Origin: JADFMN01 sp964529975
GTDB taxonomy: Bacteria > Armatimonadota > Fimbriimonadia > Fimbriimonadales > Fimbriimonadaceae
Assembly: GCA_964529975.1 (NCBI GenBank)
Contig: CAZGXW010000051.1
Coordinates: forward strand, 1 to 21,621
DNA length: 21,621 nucleotides
Reading direction: 5' to 3'
The notes under the pieces were generated by a model. That model had not been told where the DNA came from and did no database searches. It saw nothing but the letters and a program-made list of their open reading frames with translations. Positions 13,625 through 21,236 of this stretch are shown here, piece after piece; position 1 is the stretch's first letter, and each line of letters starts with the position of its first letter. Position numbers and translations under genes: made by a program.

Positions 13625-15037
13625 TTACTCTACACGAAACGTGCTTCCACCCAATTGTACGACGTCTCCGCGGTTCAAGACCGCGCTAGGCGTGCGGACG
13701 CCGTTCACAAACGTGCCGTTCGTGCTCCCCAGGTCGGTCATCTGGATCGCTCCGGCGATCGGCGCGAACGAAGCGTGTCGACGCGAGGCGTTGCCGTCTC
13801 CCGACAAAGTGATCCCAGCGGCCTCGCGGCCGGCCTCGATCGGCGCGTTCACCTCGAAGCGCCTGCCAGCGAGCGGGCCGCCCGTCGCGACCAGCGCCAA
13901 GGAAGCACTGGCGGCAGGCGAGAACGCCTGCGTCGGCTGCGAGGGCTGGACGTGGCCCGTAAAGTCGGGCTGCTGGTACGGCTGTGTGTTGGGCTGCCCC
14001 ATCTGGATCGGCTGCATTGGGGCCACCTGTCCGCCTCCGACAGGCTGTGCGTGTGCCCGGACTTCGTGCATCGCGCGAGCAGCGGAGTCCTTCATAAGGA
14101 ACTGTAAGTTGTGCCCGCCGATCTGGAACGTGTCGCCCGGGTTCAAGTTCGCGGTCGAGACGCGCTGGCCGTTCCATCCCACCCCAACCGTCGTGTTCTG
14201 GTCTTGGAGCACGTACTGCGAGCCTTGCTTGAAGATGATCGCGTGCAATGGAGCGACGTTCATGTCACCGAAGAGCGGCACGTGCGCCCGCTCGTCCCTG
14301 CCGATCAGAGTCTTGTCGGTGTCGATCGGCCACTCCTTGCCTTCATTGCGCCCGAGCACGAGCCTCACCCAAGCCTGGCGGGTCACCCGGTCGAAGACCG
14401 CGACGAACAATCCGACGGACACTCCCAAGCCCACTGCCAAGATCGCGCGCGAGGGGCCGCCGATCTCCAACATGTAGCCAGCAGGCACTTCGACCCCAGA
14501 AGCCGTGGTCGCCATAACTTGACCGATCGTGCCCGCGAGTGTGTCGAACGCGAACCCCACGAACAACCCGCCGACCGCGCCACCCAGCAACCCCGCGATG
14601 ATCCCGCGCTTCGACTTCAAAGTCATCCCGATCGCGACGCCCATGAACAACCCGATCGGAAACAGCGCGAGCGCGCGAGCAATGATGAGCGAGGGGCCGC
14701 TCATATGGTGGATGCCCCCGGCGGGCACGTCCATGATCGCCGAACTCAGCACAGTGCCGAAGTTCGCACCGAACACCGAACCGATCGCGCCGAAGACCAG
14801 TCCGAGCAGACCGTTTTCGATCGCGTGCCTCTTGCTTCCTCGGGCGATGCCATGCATCGCGCCTGCCGCCAGCCCCACGAGTGCGCCGATGAGCAGGATC
14901 AGCCACATCTGGCCGCTGCCTTCGCGCGCCACGTTCGGGTCTGCAGGGATGAACCGCTCGTTGAACGGTTCGGTCAGCAGCCACGCTAGGAGCCCTGCGG
15001 CACCACACGCGATCGCTCGACCGAAGACCTGCCCCAT
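13625..15037 (-). CDS. Polytopic membrane protein with two FHA domains
   Basis: A 470-residue protein. Residues 1-220 form several glycine-rich membrane helices (for example 44-62, 76-101, 115-140, 146-175, 196-216), with glycine-zipper-like spacing. FHA1 is at about 224-316 and FHA2 at about 381-470, linked by a Gln/Pro-rich stretch (328-375). FHA2 has the phospho-threonine-binding set GR (403-404), SRRH (418-421) and STNGTFVNG (438-446). FHA1 has GRD (247-249) but VAPLHA where S-x-x-H is expected, so the key Ser is replaced by Ala; it also lacks the S-T-N-G motif and is probably degenerate. The domains should face the cytoplasm. Its ATG directly abuts the TAG of the upstream FHA gene (no gap). 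Confidence 0.92.
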   Translation of the reverse strand: MGQVFGRAIACGAAGLLAWLLTEPFNERFIPADPNVAREGSGQMWLILLIGALVGLAAGAMHGIARGSKRHAIENGLLGLVFGAIGSVFGANFGTVLSSAIMDVPAGGIHHMSGPSLIIARALALFPIGLFMGVAIGMTLKSKRGIIAGLLGGAVGGLFVGFAFDTLAGTIGQVMATTASGVEVPAGYMLEIGGPSRAILAVGLGVSVGLFVAVFDRVTRQAWVRLVLGRNEGKEWPIDTDKTLIGRDERAHVPLFGDMNVAPLHAIIFKQGSQYVLQDQNTTVGVGWNGQRVSTANLNPGDTFQIGGHNLQFLMKDSAARAMHEVRAHAQPVGGGQVAPMQPIQMGQPNTQPYQQPDFTGHVQPSQPTQAFSPAASASLALVATGGPLAGRRFEVNAPIEAGREAAGITLSGDGNASRRHASFAPIAGAIQMTDLGSTNGTFVNGVRTPSAVLNRGDVVQLGGSTFRVE

Positions 15038-16270
15038 CTACTCCTCGTACCGCGCCTGTACCGCGCCGAACTGGATCGAGTCGCCAGGTTGAAGCACGCT
15101 CGGCGCACTCAATCGAACTCCGTTGACGAACGTGCCGTTCGTGCTGCCCGCGTCAGAGATCGTCACCGAGTCGCCGGTTCGCGACAACCGCGCGTGGGTC
15201 CGGCTCACGCTCGATTCGCCCGCGAAAGTCAAGTCGGCGTTTTCTCGCCCGACGGTCTGTTCGCCGTCCTGGAGCAAGAACAACGACCCGTCTGCCTTCA
15301 CAAGCCGAGGGTTCTTCACTGCAGGCGCGGATGCGAACGCGACAGTCGCGTCCCCAGCGGGAGTGGGCGCCGCGTCGGTCAGCAAAATCTGTTGCGGTGG
15401 GCCGGTCTTCTTTGGCGTCGGCGCCGGGCCTGCGGCGGGGTCTCCAGGCATGGCAACCCCTGCCTTCTTCAAGGCGTCCGCGGTCTGGTCTGGGTTCGCC
15501 TTCACAAACCGCCAGATCGCATAGCAGATCGCGCCAATCACGACTAGCCCGATCAGCATGTTGAAGACGGTCAGGAACGGACTCGTCTTCGCCGGCTCTT
15601 CCTTCTCATCCCCCTTCGAGCCCTTGTCCTGAGCCGCTCCCGTTCCCGTCTCCTTCTCCGGCTCAGGCGCGATCGTCTCGACGTCGTCCGATATCTCAAG
15701 CGTCGGTGCTTCGCCATCGGCGAGTTCGGGTTTCGACTCGAACACCTGCGCGGCCAAAGTCTTGTCCTCGCCTCCGCTCTTGTAATCGACGCTCACTTCG
15801 ACGTCCCCGAACGGAACCACGTGGAACACGACAGTCCCTTTGTCGCCCGGAGTCATAAGCGTCTCGCGCGTCGACTCGCCTGAGACGAGCCGTACCATCG
15901 CCGTCGACACAGGCAGATCGCCGTGCCGCACAAGGAACTTCATCGCGAACGTATGGGTCTCGTCCTTCGCCGTGACGGCCCATGAGCCTGCCTTGACGAC
16001 CACATCGAGCGCGCGCGTCGCCACATTGCCCGTCGCTTTGTCGTGCACATAGACGTTCTTGCCCACAACGTCTTCAGGCGTTTCGATCTCCACTGCCTTG
16101 CCGCTCACGGCGGTGCGGTCAGGGAGCGTTCCCTCCTTCCCCTTCGTCTGGATCCAGACTTCTCGCTGTCCCTCGCCCTCGAACTCGATCCGGACCTTCT
16201 TGGCGTCCTGCGCCCAGATCGCGGTGGCGGCGAGAAGCAGCGCAAGCGTGGCCGCTAGTCTTGGTACCAC
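15038..16270 (-). CDS. Single-pass membrane protein with extracytoplasmic region and cytoplasmic FHA domain
   Basis: A 410-residue protein. Residues 1-20 are a signal peptide (MVPRLAATLALLLAATAIWA), 21-200 a beta-rich extracytoplasmic region that I cannot assign, 200-230 a charged linker, 236-254 a membrane helix, 255-320 a Pro/Ala-rich cytoplasmic linker, and 321-410 a canonical FHA domain: GREN (341-344), SVSRTHARL (354-362) and GSTNGTFVNG (375-384). The topology suggests a sensor or scaffold joining an outside signal to phospho-threonine binding inside. The start is a GTG lying 16 nt inside the 3' end of nnr, so translation is probably coupled. Its stop is immediately followed by the ATG of the second FHA gene. 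Confidence 0.9.
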   Translation of the reverse strand: MVPRLAATLALLLAATAIWAQDAKKVRIEFEGEGQREVWIQTKGKEGTLPDRTAVSGKAVEIETPEDVVGKNVYVHDKATGNVATRALDVVVKAGSWAVTAKDETHTFAMKFLVRHGDLPVSTAMVRLVSGESTRETLMTPGDKGTVVFHVVPFGDVEVSVDYKSGGEDKTLAAQVFESKPELADGEAPTLEISDDVETIAPEPEKETGTGAAQDKGSKGDEKEEPAKTSPFLTVFNMLIGLVVIGAICYAIWRFVKANPDQTADALKKAGVAMPGDPAAGPAPTPKKTGPPQQILLTDAAPTPAGDATVAFASAPAVKNPRLVKADGSLFLLQDGEQTVGRENADLTFAGESSVSRTHARLSRTGDSVTISDAGSTNGTFVNGVRLSAPSVLQPGDSIQFGAVQARYEE

Positions 16271-17790
16271 TGCTCCAGTTTAGCGCGGGCGGCGGGTAAG
16301 TGGCGCGCGACGTCGCCGGCGATGAACCCGACCGGCCCCATCGTTTCGGCGCAAAGGTCGCCCGCGGCGCCGTGCAGATACGCACCGACCGCTGCCGCCT
16401 GCACTGGCGGGTGCCCTTGCGCGAGCAGCCCCGCGACGATCCCCGCCAGCACGTCGCCCATGCCACCGCTCGCCATCCCCGGGTTGCCGGTCACGTTCAC
16501 AAGCAGGTGCCCGTCGGTGTCGCAGGCGACGCTGTACGCCCCTTTCAAGAGCACGGGCCGGCTGTACTTCTCTGCCGCTGCCAGGGCCGCTCCGAACCGG
16601 TCGGCCTGGATCTTCTCGCTGCTCATCCCCAGCAGTCGCGCCATTTCGCCAGGGTGGGGTGTCAACACACACGGCGCGTCCGGCAGTTCGAGGCCCAGGC
16701 TCACTGCGTTCAAAGCGTCCGCATCGATCACGCTAGGCAAGACCCACTCCTTCCAGACCTTGGCGAGCAACGCCCGCACCGACTCGTGAGTCGTAAGCCC
16801 GGGCCCGAACACGGCGCAAGACATCCGGTCCTGCAAGTCGAGCAACCTTTCCGCAGCCTCTTCGCTCAGCACGCCTTCGTCGTCCTCGATGGGCAGCGTC
16901 ATCGCCTCCGGAACTGTCGCTGCGACCGCGTCGCAAACATCCATCGTCGAGGCCACTGTCACGAGTCCCGCGCCCGCCCGCAGCGCCCCTTGCGCCACAA
17001 GGGCCGCTGCCCCACGCATCTGGTAACTCCCCGCGACGACCAGCACATGGCCCAACTCGCCCTTGTGGGTCGTGATGGATCGGTCGCCCGATGCGGCGAG
17101 CACCGCAGGCTCGTCCACGGTCGCCATCCCGGTCGGCTCGCGGTACGCCTCCTCTGGGATCCCGATGTCGACGACGCTCCAATCGCCTACCGCTTCGGCA
17201 CCTACGCCCTGGAAAAAGCACGGCTTCGCAATCCCAAAACTCACGGTCAAGTCCGCGTCGATGTACGCGCCAGGGGCGTCGCCAGTATCGGTCACGATCC
17301 CGGTCGGAACGTCGACCGCGACGACCGTCGCATAGGTGTCGTGAAGGGCGATGACCGTCTCTCGCACAGGGCCTGTCGGCTCACCGATTTGGCCCGTCCC
17401 CAGCAAAGCGTCGACGACGACTTCGGCCTCTTCGGCGGCGTCCTCCAGTTTCGACCACTTCTTGCTGCCGTAGAAGACCGGCTCGACGCCAGCGAACTTC
17501 GCCTTGGAAAGCATCGACCGGCTGAGTTCGCTCAAGCGGTTTTCGGCAGAGGCGACGTACACTTGGACGGCAATCCCGTCCTGCTTCAGAAGCCGGGCTA
17601 CCACCAGCCCGTCGCCGCCGTTGTTGCCCGGGCCGCACACGATCAGAACAGACCCTTCAGGACGGGTCTCCTTGACCGCTTCAAAAACGGCCTGGCCGGC
17701 CCGCTCCATGAGGTCGTGTGCGGGTACGCCCAACTCCTCGATCGCGACGCGGTCGAGTTCACGGCACTGGGCGGCGGTCCCGATCCACAT
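16255..17790 (-). CDS. nnr: Bifunctional NAD(P)H-hydrate epimerase / ADP-dependent dehydratase
   Basis: A 511-residue fusion that repairs hydrated NAD(P)H. The N-terminal YjeF_N domain (about 1-220) is the epimerase: GPGNNGGDG at 53-61, DALLGTG at 127-133 and VAVDVPTGI at 158-165 with Asp160 as the conserved acid. The C-terminal carbohydrate-kinase-like domain (about 230-505) is the ADP-dependent (S)-NAD(P)HX dehydratase: VLTPHPGEMARL at 375-386 and GNPGMASGGMGDVLAG at 435-450. The length matches the usual bacterial fusion. The gene lies 5 nt downstream of the ASCH gene and overlaps the first FHA gene by 16 nt, placing a housekeeping repair enzyme in the same operon as the signalling genes. 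Confidence 0.97.
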   Translation of the reverse strand: MWIGTAAQCRELDRVAIEELGVPAHDLMERAGQAVFEAVKETRPEGSVLIVCGPGNNGGDGLVVARLLKQDGIAVQVYVASAENRLSELSRSMLSKAKFAGVEPVFYGSKKWSKLEDAAEEAEVVVDALLGTGQIGEPTGPVRETVIALHDTYATVVAVDVPTGIVTDTGDAPGAYIDADLTVSFGIAKPCFFQGVGAEAVGDWSVVDIGIPEEAYREPTGMATVDEPAVLAASGDRSITTHKGELGHVLVVAGSYQMRGAAALVAQGALRAGAGLVTVASTMDVCDAVAATVPEAMTLPIEDDEGVLSEEAAERLLDLQDRMSCAVFGPGLTTHESVRALLAKVWKEWVLPSVIDADALNAVSLGLELPDAPCVLTPHPGEMARLLGMSSEKIQADRFGAALAAAEKYSRPVLLKGAYSVACDTDGHLLVNVTGNPGMASGGMGDVLAGIVAGLLAQGHPPVQAAAVGAYLHGAAGDLCAETMGPVGFIAGDVARHLPAARAKLEQWYQD

Positions 17791-17795
17791 GACTT

Positions 17796-18143
17796 CTACT
17801 CGTCGATGCGGGAGAAGTAAATGACCGTGACGAGGTGCGCCGGCGTGATGAACTCTCCGTAGATTCTTGTAATGAGCCCGATGACCTCGTCGTGCGTCCG
17901 GAGTTCCGGGTTCTCCCTTTCAATGTCCCTAGGCGAGAGTTCGCTGATCGGCTTGACCTCGACCCGGTCGAGGATCGCGGAGAACATCTTTTGCCTCCTC
18001 CCGAACCGAGGGCCGACAGTGATCCACACCACCATGCCGGTCTGGTATTTGTCCGACTTGTCACCAAGCCTGATCGTCGCAGTCTTTCGACCGTTCAGCA
18101 GGAGGTCGTCGTAGAGTTCGGGGTAGAAGTTGAGGGCGAACAT
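17796..18143 (-). CDS. ASCH domain protein
   Basis: A 115-residue protein of the ASCH/PUA-like superfamily (RNA- or nucleotide-binding; some members act as nucleoside-modifying hydrolases). The characteristic G-x-K-x-x-x-x-R signature is in LNGRKTATIRLGD (residues 16-28), after the hydrophobic start MFALNFYPELYDDLLL. A beta-barrel region follows (MVVWITVGPRFGRR, FSAILDRVEVKPISEL) and then a helical segment. It is the first gene of the operon that continues through nnr and the FHA/VWA genes. TAGAAT, 14 nt before the ATG, is the likely -10 element. It diverges from the hydrolase gene across a 38-nt spacer. Confidence 0.88.
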   Translation of the reverse strand: MFALNFYPELYDDLLLNGRKTATIRLGDKSDKYQTGMVVWITVGPRFGRRQKMFSAILDRVEVKPISELSPRDIERENPELRTHDEVIGLITRIYGEFITPAHLVTVIYFSRIDE

Positions 18144-18157
18144 CCCAGGTCGCCTGC

Positions 18158-18163
18158 ATTCTA
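18158..18163 (-). promoter_or_regulatory. -10 element for the ASCH-nnr-FHA-FHA-VWA operon
   Basis: TAGAAT on the minus strand, 14 nt before the ATG at 18143, within the 38-nt divergent spacer. The transcript would have a leader of about 7 nt. The -35 region would overlap the start of the divergent hydrolase gene. Confidence 0.4.
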
Positions 18164-18181
18164 TCTGGACCCCCGCATCTC

Positions 18182-19066
18182 ATGGGCGCCTTCTTCCTGA
18201 CCTTGGCCCTTGCCCTGCTCGCACTCTACGCGATCGTCGTGTTTGTGGCAGCCTGGGTGAGCGTCCATCCGCCCCGCGTGCCCCTCTGGCTGAGCCCGGC
18301 GATGTTGGGAAAGCCCGAAGAGAGGGTCAAACTGGACTCCAACGGGCTCGAACTAACCGGATGGTGGAGCGACGCCGGGGACGGGAGGCTGGCTATCGTC
18401 TGTTGTCATGGCTACCTGATGAACAGGTGCGAACTCCTGCCGTTCCTCGTCACCCTGGGTGATCTGAACGCGTCCTGGCTGTTCTTCGACTTCCGGTGTC
18501 ATGGCAAGAGCCAGGGCAGCCTCTGCACTATGGGCAAGCTCGAGGCCCACGACGTGGTCGCCGCAGCCAAGTTCGTGCGCTCTCGTCGGCCTGACGCCAA
18601 GATCGTGCTCTTCGGCAGTTCGATGGGCGGGGCCGCTTCGGCAATCGCCCTCGGCGACGACCCTCTGCTCGCCGACGGTCTGATCCTCGACGGTGCCTAC
18701 TCCGCCATGGACGAGGCCGGCCGGGGCTGGTGGAACTTTCTTGGGGGGAAATGGCTCGCCTTCTTCTTGGCACCGACGATCTGGTTAGGTCGCCTGATGA
18801 TCGGATTCGACCCGGCGAAGGTGGTCGTGAGCGAGTACCTTGCCAAGGCGAGCCACAAGCCCGTCCTCTTCCTGGCCGGAGACGACGACCCTGTCGTCTC
18901 GCAGAAGTCGCTCGACCGCAACGTCAAGGCGAGCGGCGACCTCACCTGGGTCGAGACGTTCGAGGGGGCAGGCCACGGCGAAGGAAGGTTCCGGGAGCCA
19001 GTCCGCTATCAGGAGGCAATACGCAGGTTCGTTCGCCAGGGAGTGCTTGGGGAGGCAGGGCCATAA
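18182..19066 (+). CDS. Membrane-anchored alpha/beta hydrolase
   Basis: A 294-residue protein. Residues 4-27 form a hydrophobic N-terminal helix (FFLTLALALLALYAIVVFVAAW) that probably anchors it. The alpha/beta hydrolase core has the oxyanion-side CHGYLMNRCE (75-84), FDFRCHGKSQG (102-112), the nucleophile elbow GSSMGG (Ser147), the acid loop LAGDDDPV (Asp235 or 236) and His265 in GAGHGEG. The pattern matches serine aminopeptidase/BAAT-like or BEM46-like membrane hydrolases; the substrate is unknown, with esters or acyl-lipids as candidates. No Shine-Dalgarno site is visible. Its stop codon lies inside the -10-like element of purC. Confidence 0.88.
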   Translation: MGAFFLTLALALLALYAIVVFVAAWVSVHPPRVPLWLSPAMLGKPEERVKLDSNGLELTGWWSDAGDGRLAIVCCHGYLMNRCELLPFLVTLGDLNASWLFFDFRCHGKSQGSLCTMGKLEAHDVVAAAKFVRSRRPDAKIVLFGSSMGGAASAIALGDDPLLADGLILDGAYSAMDEAGRGWWNFLGGKWLAFFLAPTIWLGRLMIGFDPAKVVVSEYLAKASHKPVLFLAGDDDPVVSQKSLDRNVKASGDLTWVETFEGAGHGEGRFREPVRYQEAIRRFVRQGVLGEAGP

Positions 19067-19067
19067 T
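19062..19067 (+). promoter_or_regulatory. -10-like element for purC
   Basis: CATAAT overlaps the TAA stop (19064-19066) of the hydrolase gene and ends 7 nt before the ATG at 19075. It suggests a separate, leaderless purC-waaA transcript besides any read-through. Confidence 0.45.
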
Positions 19068-19074
19068 CACCGGC

Positions 19075-19968
19075 ATGCAGGCGGTCATGCGGACCCAGTT
19101 GCCGGGGCTGGGAGAACCCAGGCGAGGCAAGGTCCGCGAGGTCTACGTCCTCGGTGGAGACCTTCTGATCGTCGCCACCGACCGCATCAGCGCGTTCGAC
19201 GTCGTCATGGCCAACGGAGTGCCTGGCAAAGGGGTCGTCCTCAACCAGATCAGTGCCTTTTGGTTCGACAGGCTCAAAGGAACCTGCCCCAACCATGTGG
19301 TGAGTGTCGACGACGGCGAGGTCGCTTCCAGGCTAGGGCTAAGCCTCTCTGAACTCAAGGGCAGGTGTACAATCGCCCGCCGGGCCGAGCCGCTGACCAT
19401 CGAGTGCGTTGCCCGGGGCTACTTAGCCGGTTCGCTCTACAAGGAGTACCGCAAGGAGGGCGGCAAGATCCATGGTCTCGACCTCCCCGAGGGGCTCAAG
19501 GACGGCGATCGGCTGCCCGAGCCGATCTTCACCCCTGCGACCAAGGCGCAGGAGGGTCACGACGAGAACATCAGCTTCGGCCAGGCGGCAGATATGGTGG
19601 GAGCAGAGGTAGCAAGCCAAGCCCGAGATTGGACCCTAAGACTCTACGCGCAGGCCGCACGACACGCCGAGTCGGTGGGGATCATCCTGGCGGACACCAA
19701 GTTCGAGTTCGGCCTGACTCCGGAAGGGATGATCTGGATCGACGAAGCCCTCTCGCCAGACTCGAGCAGGTTCTGGGACTCCGCCCTCTGGAAGCCAGGC
19801 GGGCCGCAACCCAGTTTCGACAAGCAGTACGTCCGTGACTTCCTCGAGACCCTCGACTGGGACAAGAAACCCCCTGGTCCGACCCTGCCCCCGGAAGTGA
19901 TTGAGGGCACCCAGCGCAAGTACCTCGAAGCCTATAGGCGCCTGACAGGCCGCGAACTGACGCTCTAA
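19075..19968 (+). CDS. purC: Phosphoribosylaminoimidazole-succinocarboxamide synthase
   Basis: A 297-residue SAICAR synthetase that joins CAIR and aspartate with ATP in purine synthesis. Visible motifs: RRGKVREVYVLG (16-27), ATDRISAFDVV (34-44), IECVARGYLAGSLYKEY (109-125), FTPATKAQEGHDENIS (152-167), ADTKFEFG (206-213) and DEALSPDSSRFW (223-234). The length is that of the longer PurC class. The ATG at 19075 was chosen because a -10-like CATAAT precedes it; Met5 at 19087 is an alternative. The frame is open further upstream but runs within the hydrolase gene. It is coupled to the waaA gene by a TAATG overlap. Confidence 0.97.
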   Translation: MQAVMRTQLPGLGEPRRGKVREVYVLGGDLLIVATDRISAFDVVMANGVPGKGVVLNQISAFWFDRLKGTCPNHVVSVDDGEVASRLGLSLSELKGRCTIARRAEPLTIECVARGYLAGSLYKEYRKEGGKIHGLDLPEGLKDGDRLPEPIFTPATKAQEGHDENISFGQAADMVGAEVASQARDWTLRLYAQAARHAESVGIILADTKFEFGLTPEGMIWIDEALSPDSSRFWDSALWKPGGPQPSFDKQYVRDFLETLDWDKKPPGPTLPPEVIEGTQRKYLEAYRRLTGRELTL

Positions 19969-21236
19969 TGGTCTTCTGGGTCTACAACCTCCTGATCCTC
20001 CTTTTCAGCCCGTTCTGGGTGCCCTGGATGGTCTGGAGGGCCAAGAAGCGGAAAGAGCAGCCCGACTGGCGTCAGCGCTGCGGCGACCTGCCGATCAAGC
20101 CCCCGGCCAAGGGTGTCCGGCGGGCCTGGATACACGCCGTTTCAGTCGGAGAGGTTATGGCGGCCCTCCCTGTGTTGAAGGAGGTCCGAGCCCTCGACCC
20201 TGGCCTGGAGATCGTCCTCAGCACGACAACCAGCAGCGGTCAGACTGCGGCCAAGGAGCGCGCCGAAGGGCTATTCGACCACCTGGTGTACTTTCCGATC
20301 GACGTCCCCAGGTTCGTGCTTGCAGCCCTCATGCGCGTCCGCCCCAAGGTGGTCGCAGTCATGGAGACCGAACTTTGGCTCAACTTCCTTTGGACGGCAA
20401 AGAACTTAGGCGCCCGAACTATCTTGCTCAACGGGAGGGTCAGCGACCGTAGTTTCAACCGCTCTCTCCGGCTCAAGCCGTACTACAAGGCCCTGGCCCG
20501 CGAGGTAGACGAGGTCCTCACGCAGTCTGAGGAGTACGCCGACCGATTCAGAGCCTTGGGCTTCCAAGACCCCAAGGTCGTCGGCAACACCAAGTACGAC
20601 GCCGCCCTTGCCGATTCCCATCCCACCAAAGACTGGAAGGCCGAACTTCGCATTCCGTCGACAAACCGAGTCATCGTCATCGGCTCGACCCGTTCGGCAA
20701 AGGAAGAGCAGATCCTGGCCGACGCCCTCGCGTGGATCACAGCGCCGGGAAACGAGGACGTCACCCTCGTTCACGCGCCCAGGCACATCGAGCGCGCCTC
20801 TGCCCTCGTCGAACTCTACCGCTCCAAGTTCCAGGTGGGTGTCGCCTTGCGCTCGCTTGGCCAGACGGGACAAGTCATCATCCTGGACACCTATGGCGAA
20901 CTCGGCGGTGTCTACTCCATCGCCGACGTGGCGATCATTGGCGGGAGTTTCGACGACTTTGGGGGCCAGAACTTGATCCAGCCGCTTGCCCACGGCGTTC
21001 CGGTCGTCCACGGGCCCTATATGCAGAACTTCCGCGACGTGGCAGACGCCGCGCAAGCGGTAGGGGCGAGCCTCTACTGCCGGGACAACAGCGTCATCTC
21101 AACGGTCGTGGGAGACTTGCTCGAGGATAGGGAAGACTGGGCCGAACGAAGCAAGGCCGCGAGGGCCTTGGTTCAAGCGAACCTAGGAGCCAGCCGCAGG
21201 TGCGCCGAGGCGATCGTGACCGCCGCGAAAGTCTAG
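19968..21236 (+). CDS. waaA: 3-deoxy-D-manno-octulosonic acid (Kdo) transferase
   Basis: A 422-residue glycosyltransferase (GT30) that adds Kdo to lipid A precursor at the inner membrane, which implies LPS and an outer membrane. An N-terminal membrane anchor (residues 1-23) is followed by HAVSVGE (56-62, Glu62 the likely catalytic base), METELWLNF (132-140), NGRVSDRS, a TQSEEYADRFRALG segment, VGNTKYD, GSTRSAKEEQ, HAPRHIER and the nucleotide-sugar motif VAIIGGSFDDFGGQNLIQPLAHGVPVVHGP. The family often has E-P-x-x-x-G where this has Q-P. The ATG overlaps the purC stop (TAATG). The 3' end overlaps the convergent gene by 4 nt. Confidence 0.96.
   Translation: MVFWVYNLLILLFSPFWVPWMVWRAKKRKEQPDWRQRCGDLPIKPPAKGVRRAWIHAVSVGEVMAALPVLKEVRALDPGLEIVLSTTTSSGQTAAKERAEGLFDHLVYFPIDVPRFVLAALMRVRPKVVAVMETELWLNFLWTAKNLGARTILLNGRVSDRSFNRSLRLKPYYKALAREVDEVLTQSEEYADRFRALGFQDPKVVGNTKYDAALADSHPTKDWKAELRIPSTNRVIVIGSTRSAKEEQILADALAWITAPGNEDVTLVHAPRHIERASALVELYRSKFQVGVALRSLGQTGQVIILDTYGELGGVYSIADVAIIGGSFDDFGGQNLIQPLAHGVPVVHGPYMQNFRDVADAAQAVGASLYCRDNSVISTVVGDLLEDREDWAERSKAARALVQANLGASRRCAEAIVTAAKV

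Noticed and set aside
12978..14477. 499-codon plus-strand frame over the VWA and FHA genes
   Set aside because: Crosses two well-supported genes antisense and has low-complexity Arg-rich content.
16300..17820. 506-codon plus-strand frame over nnr
   Set aside because: Antisense to a clear Nnr fusion; Arg/His-rich with no domain features.
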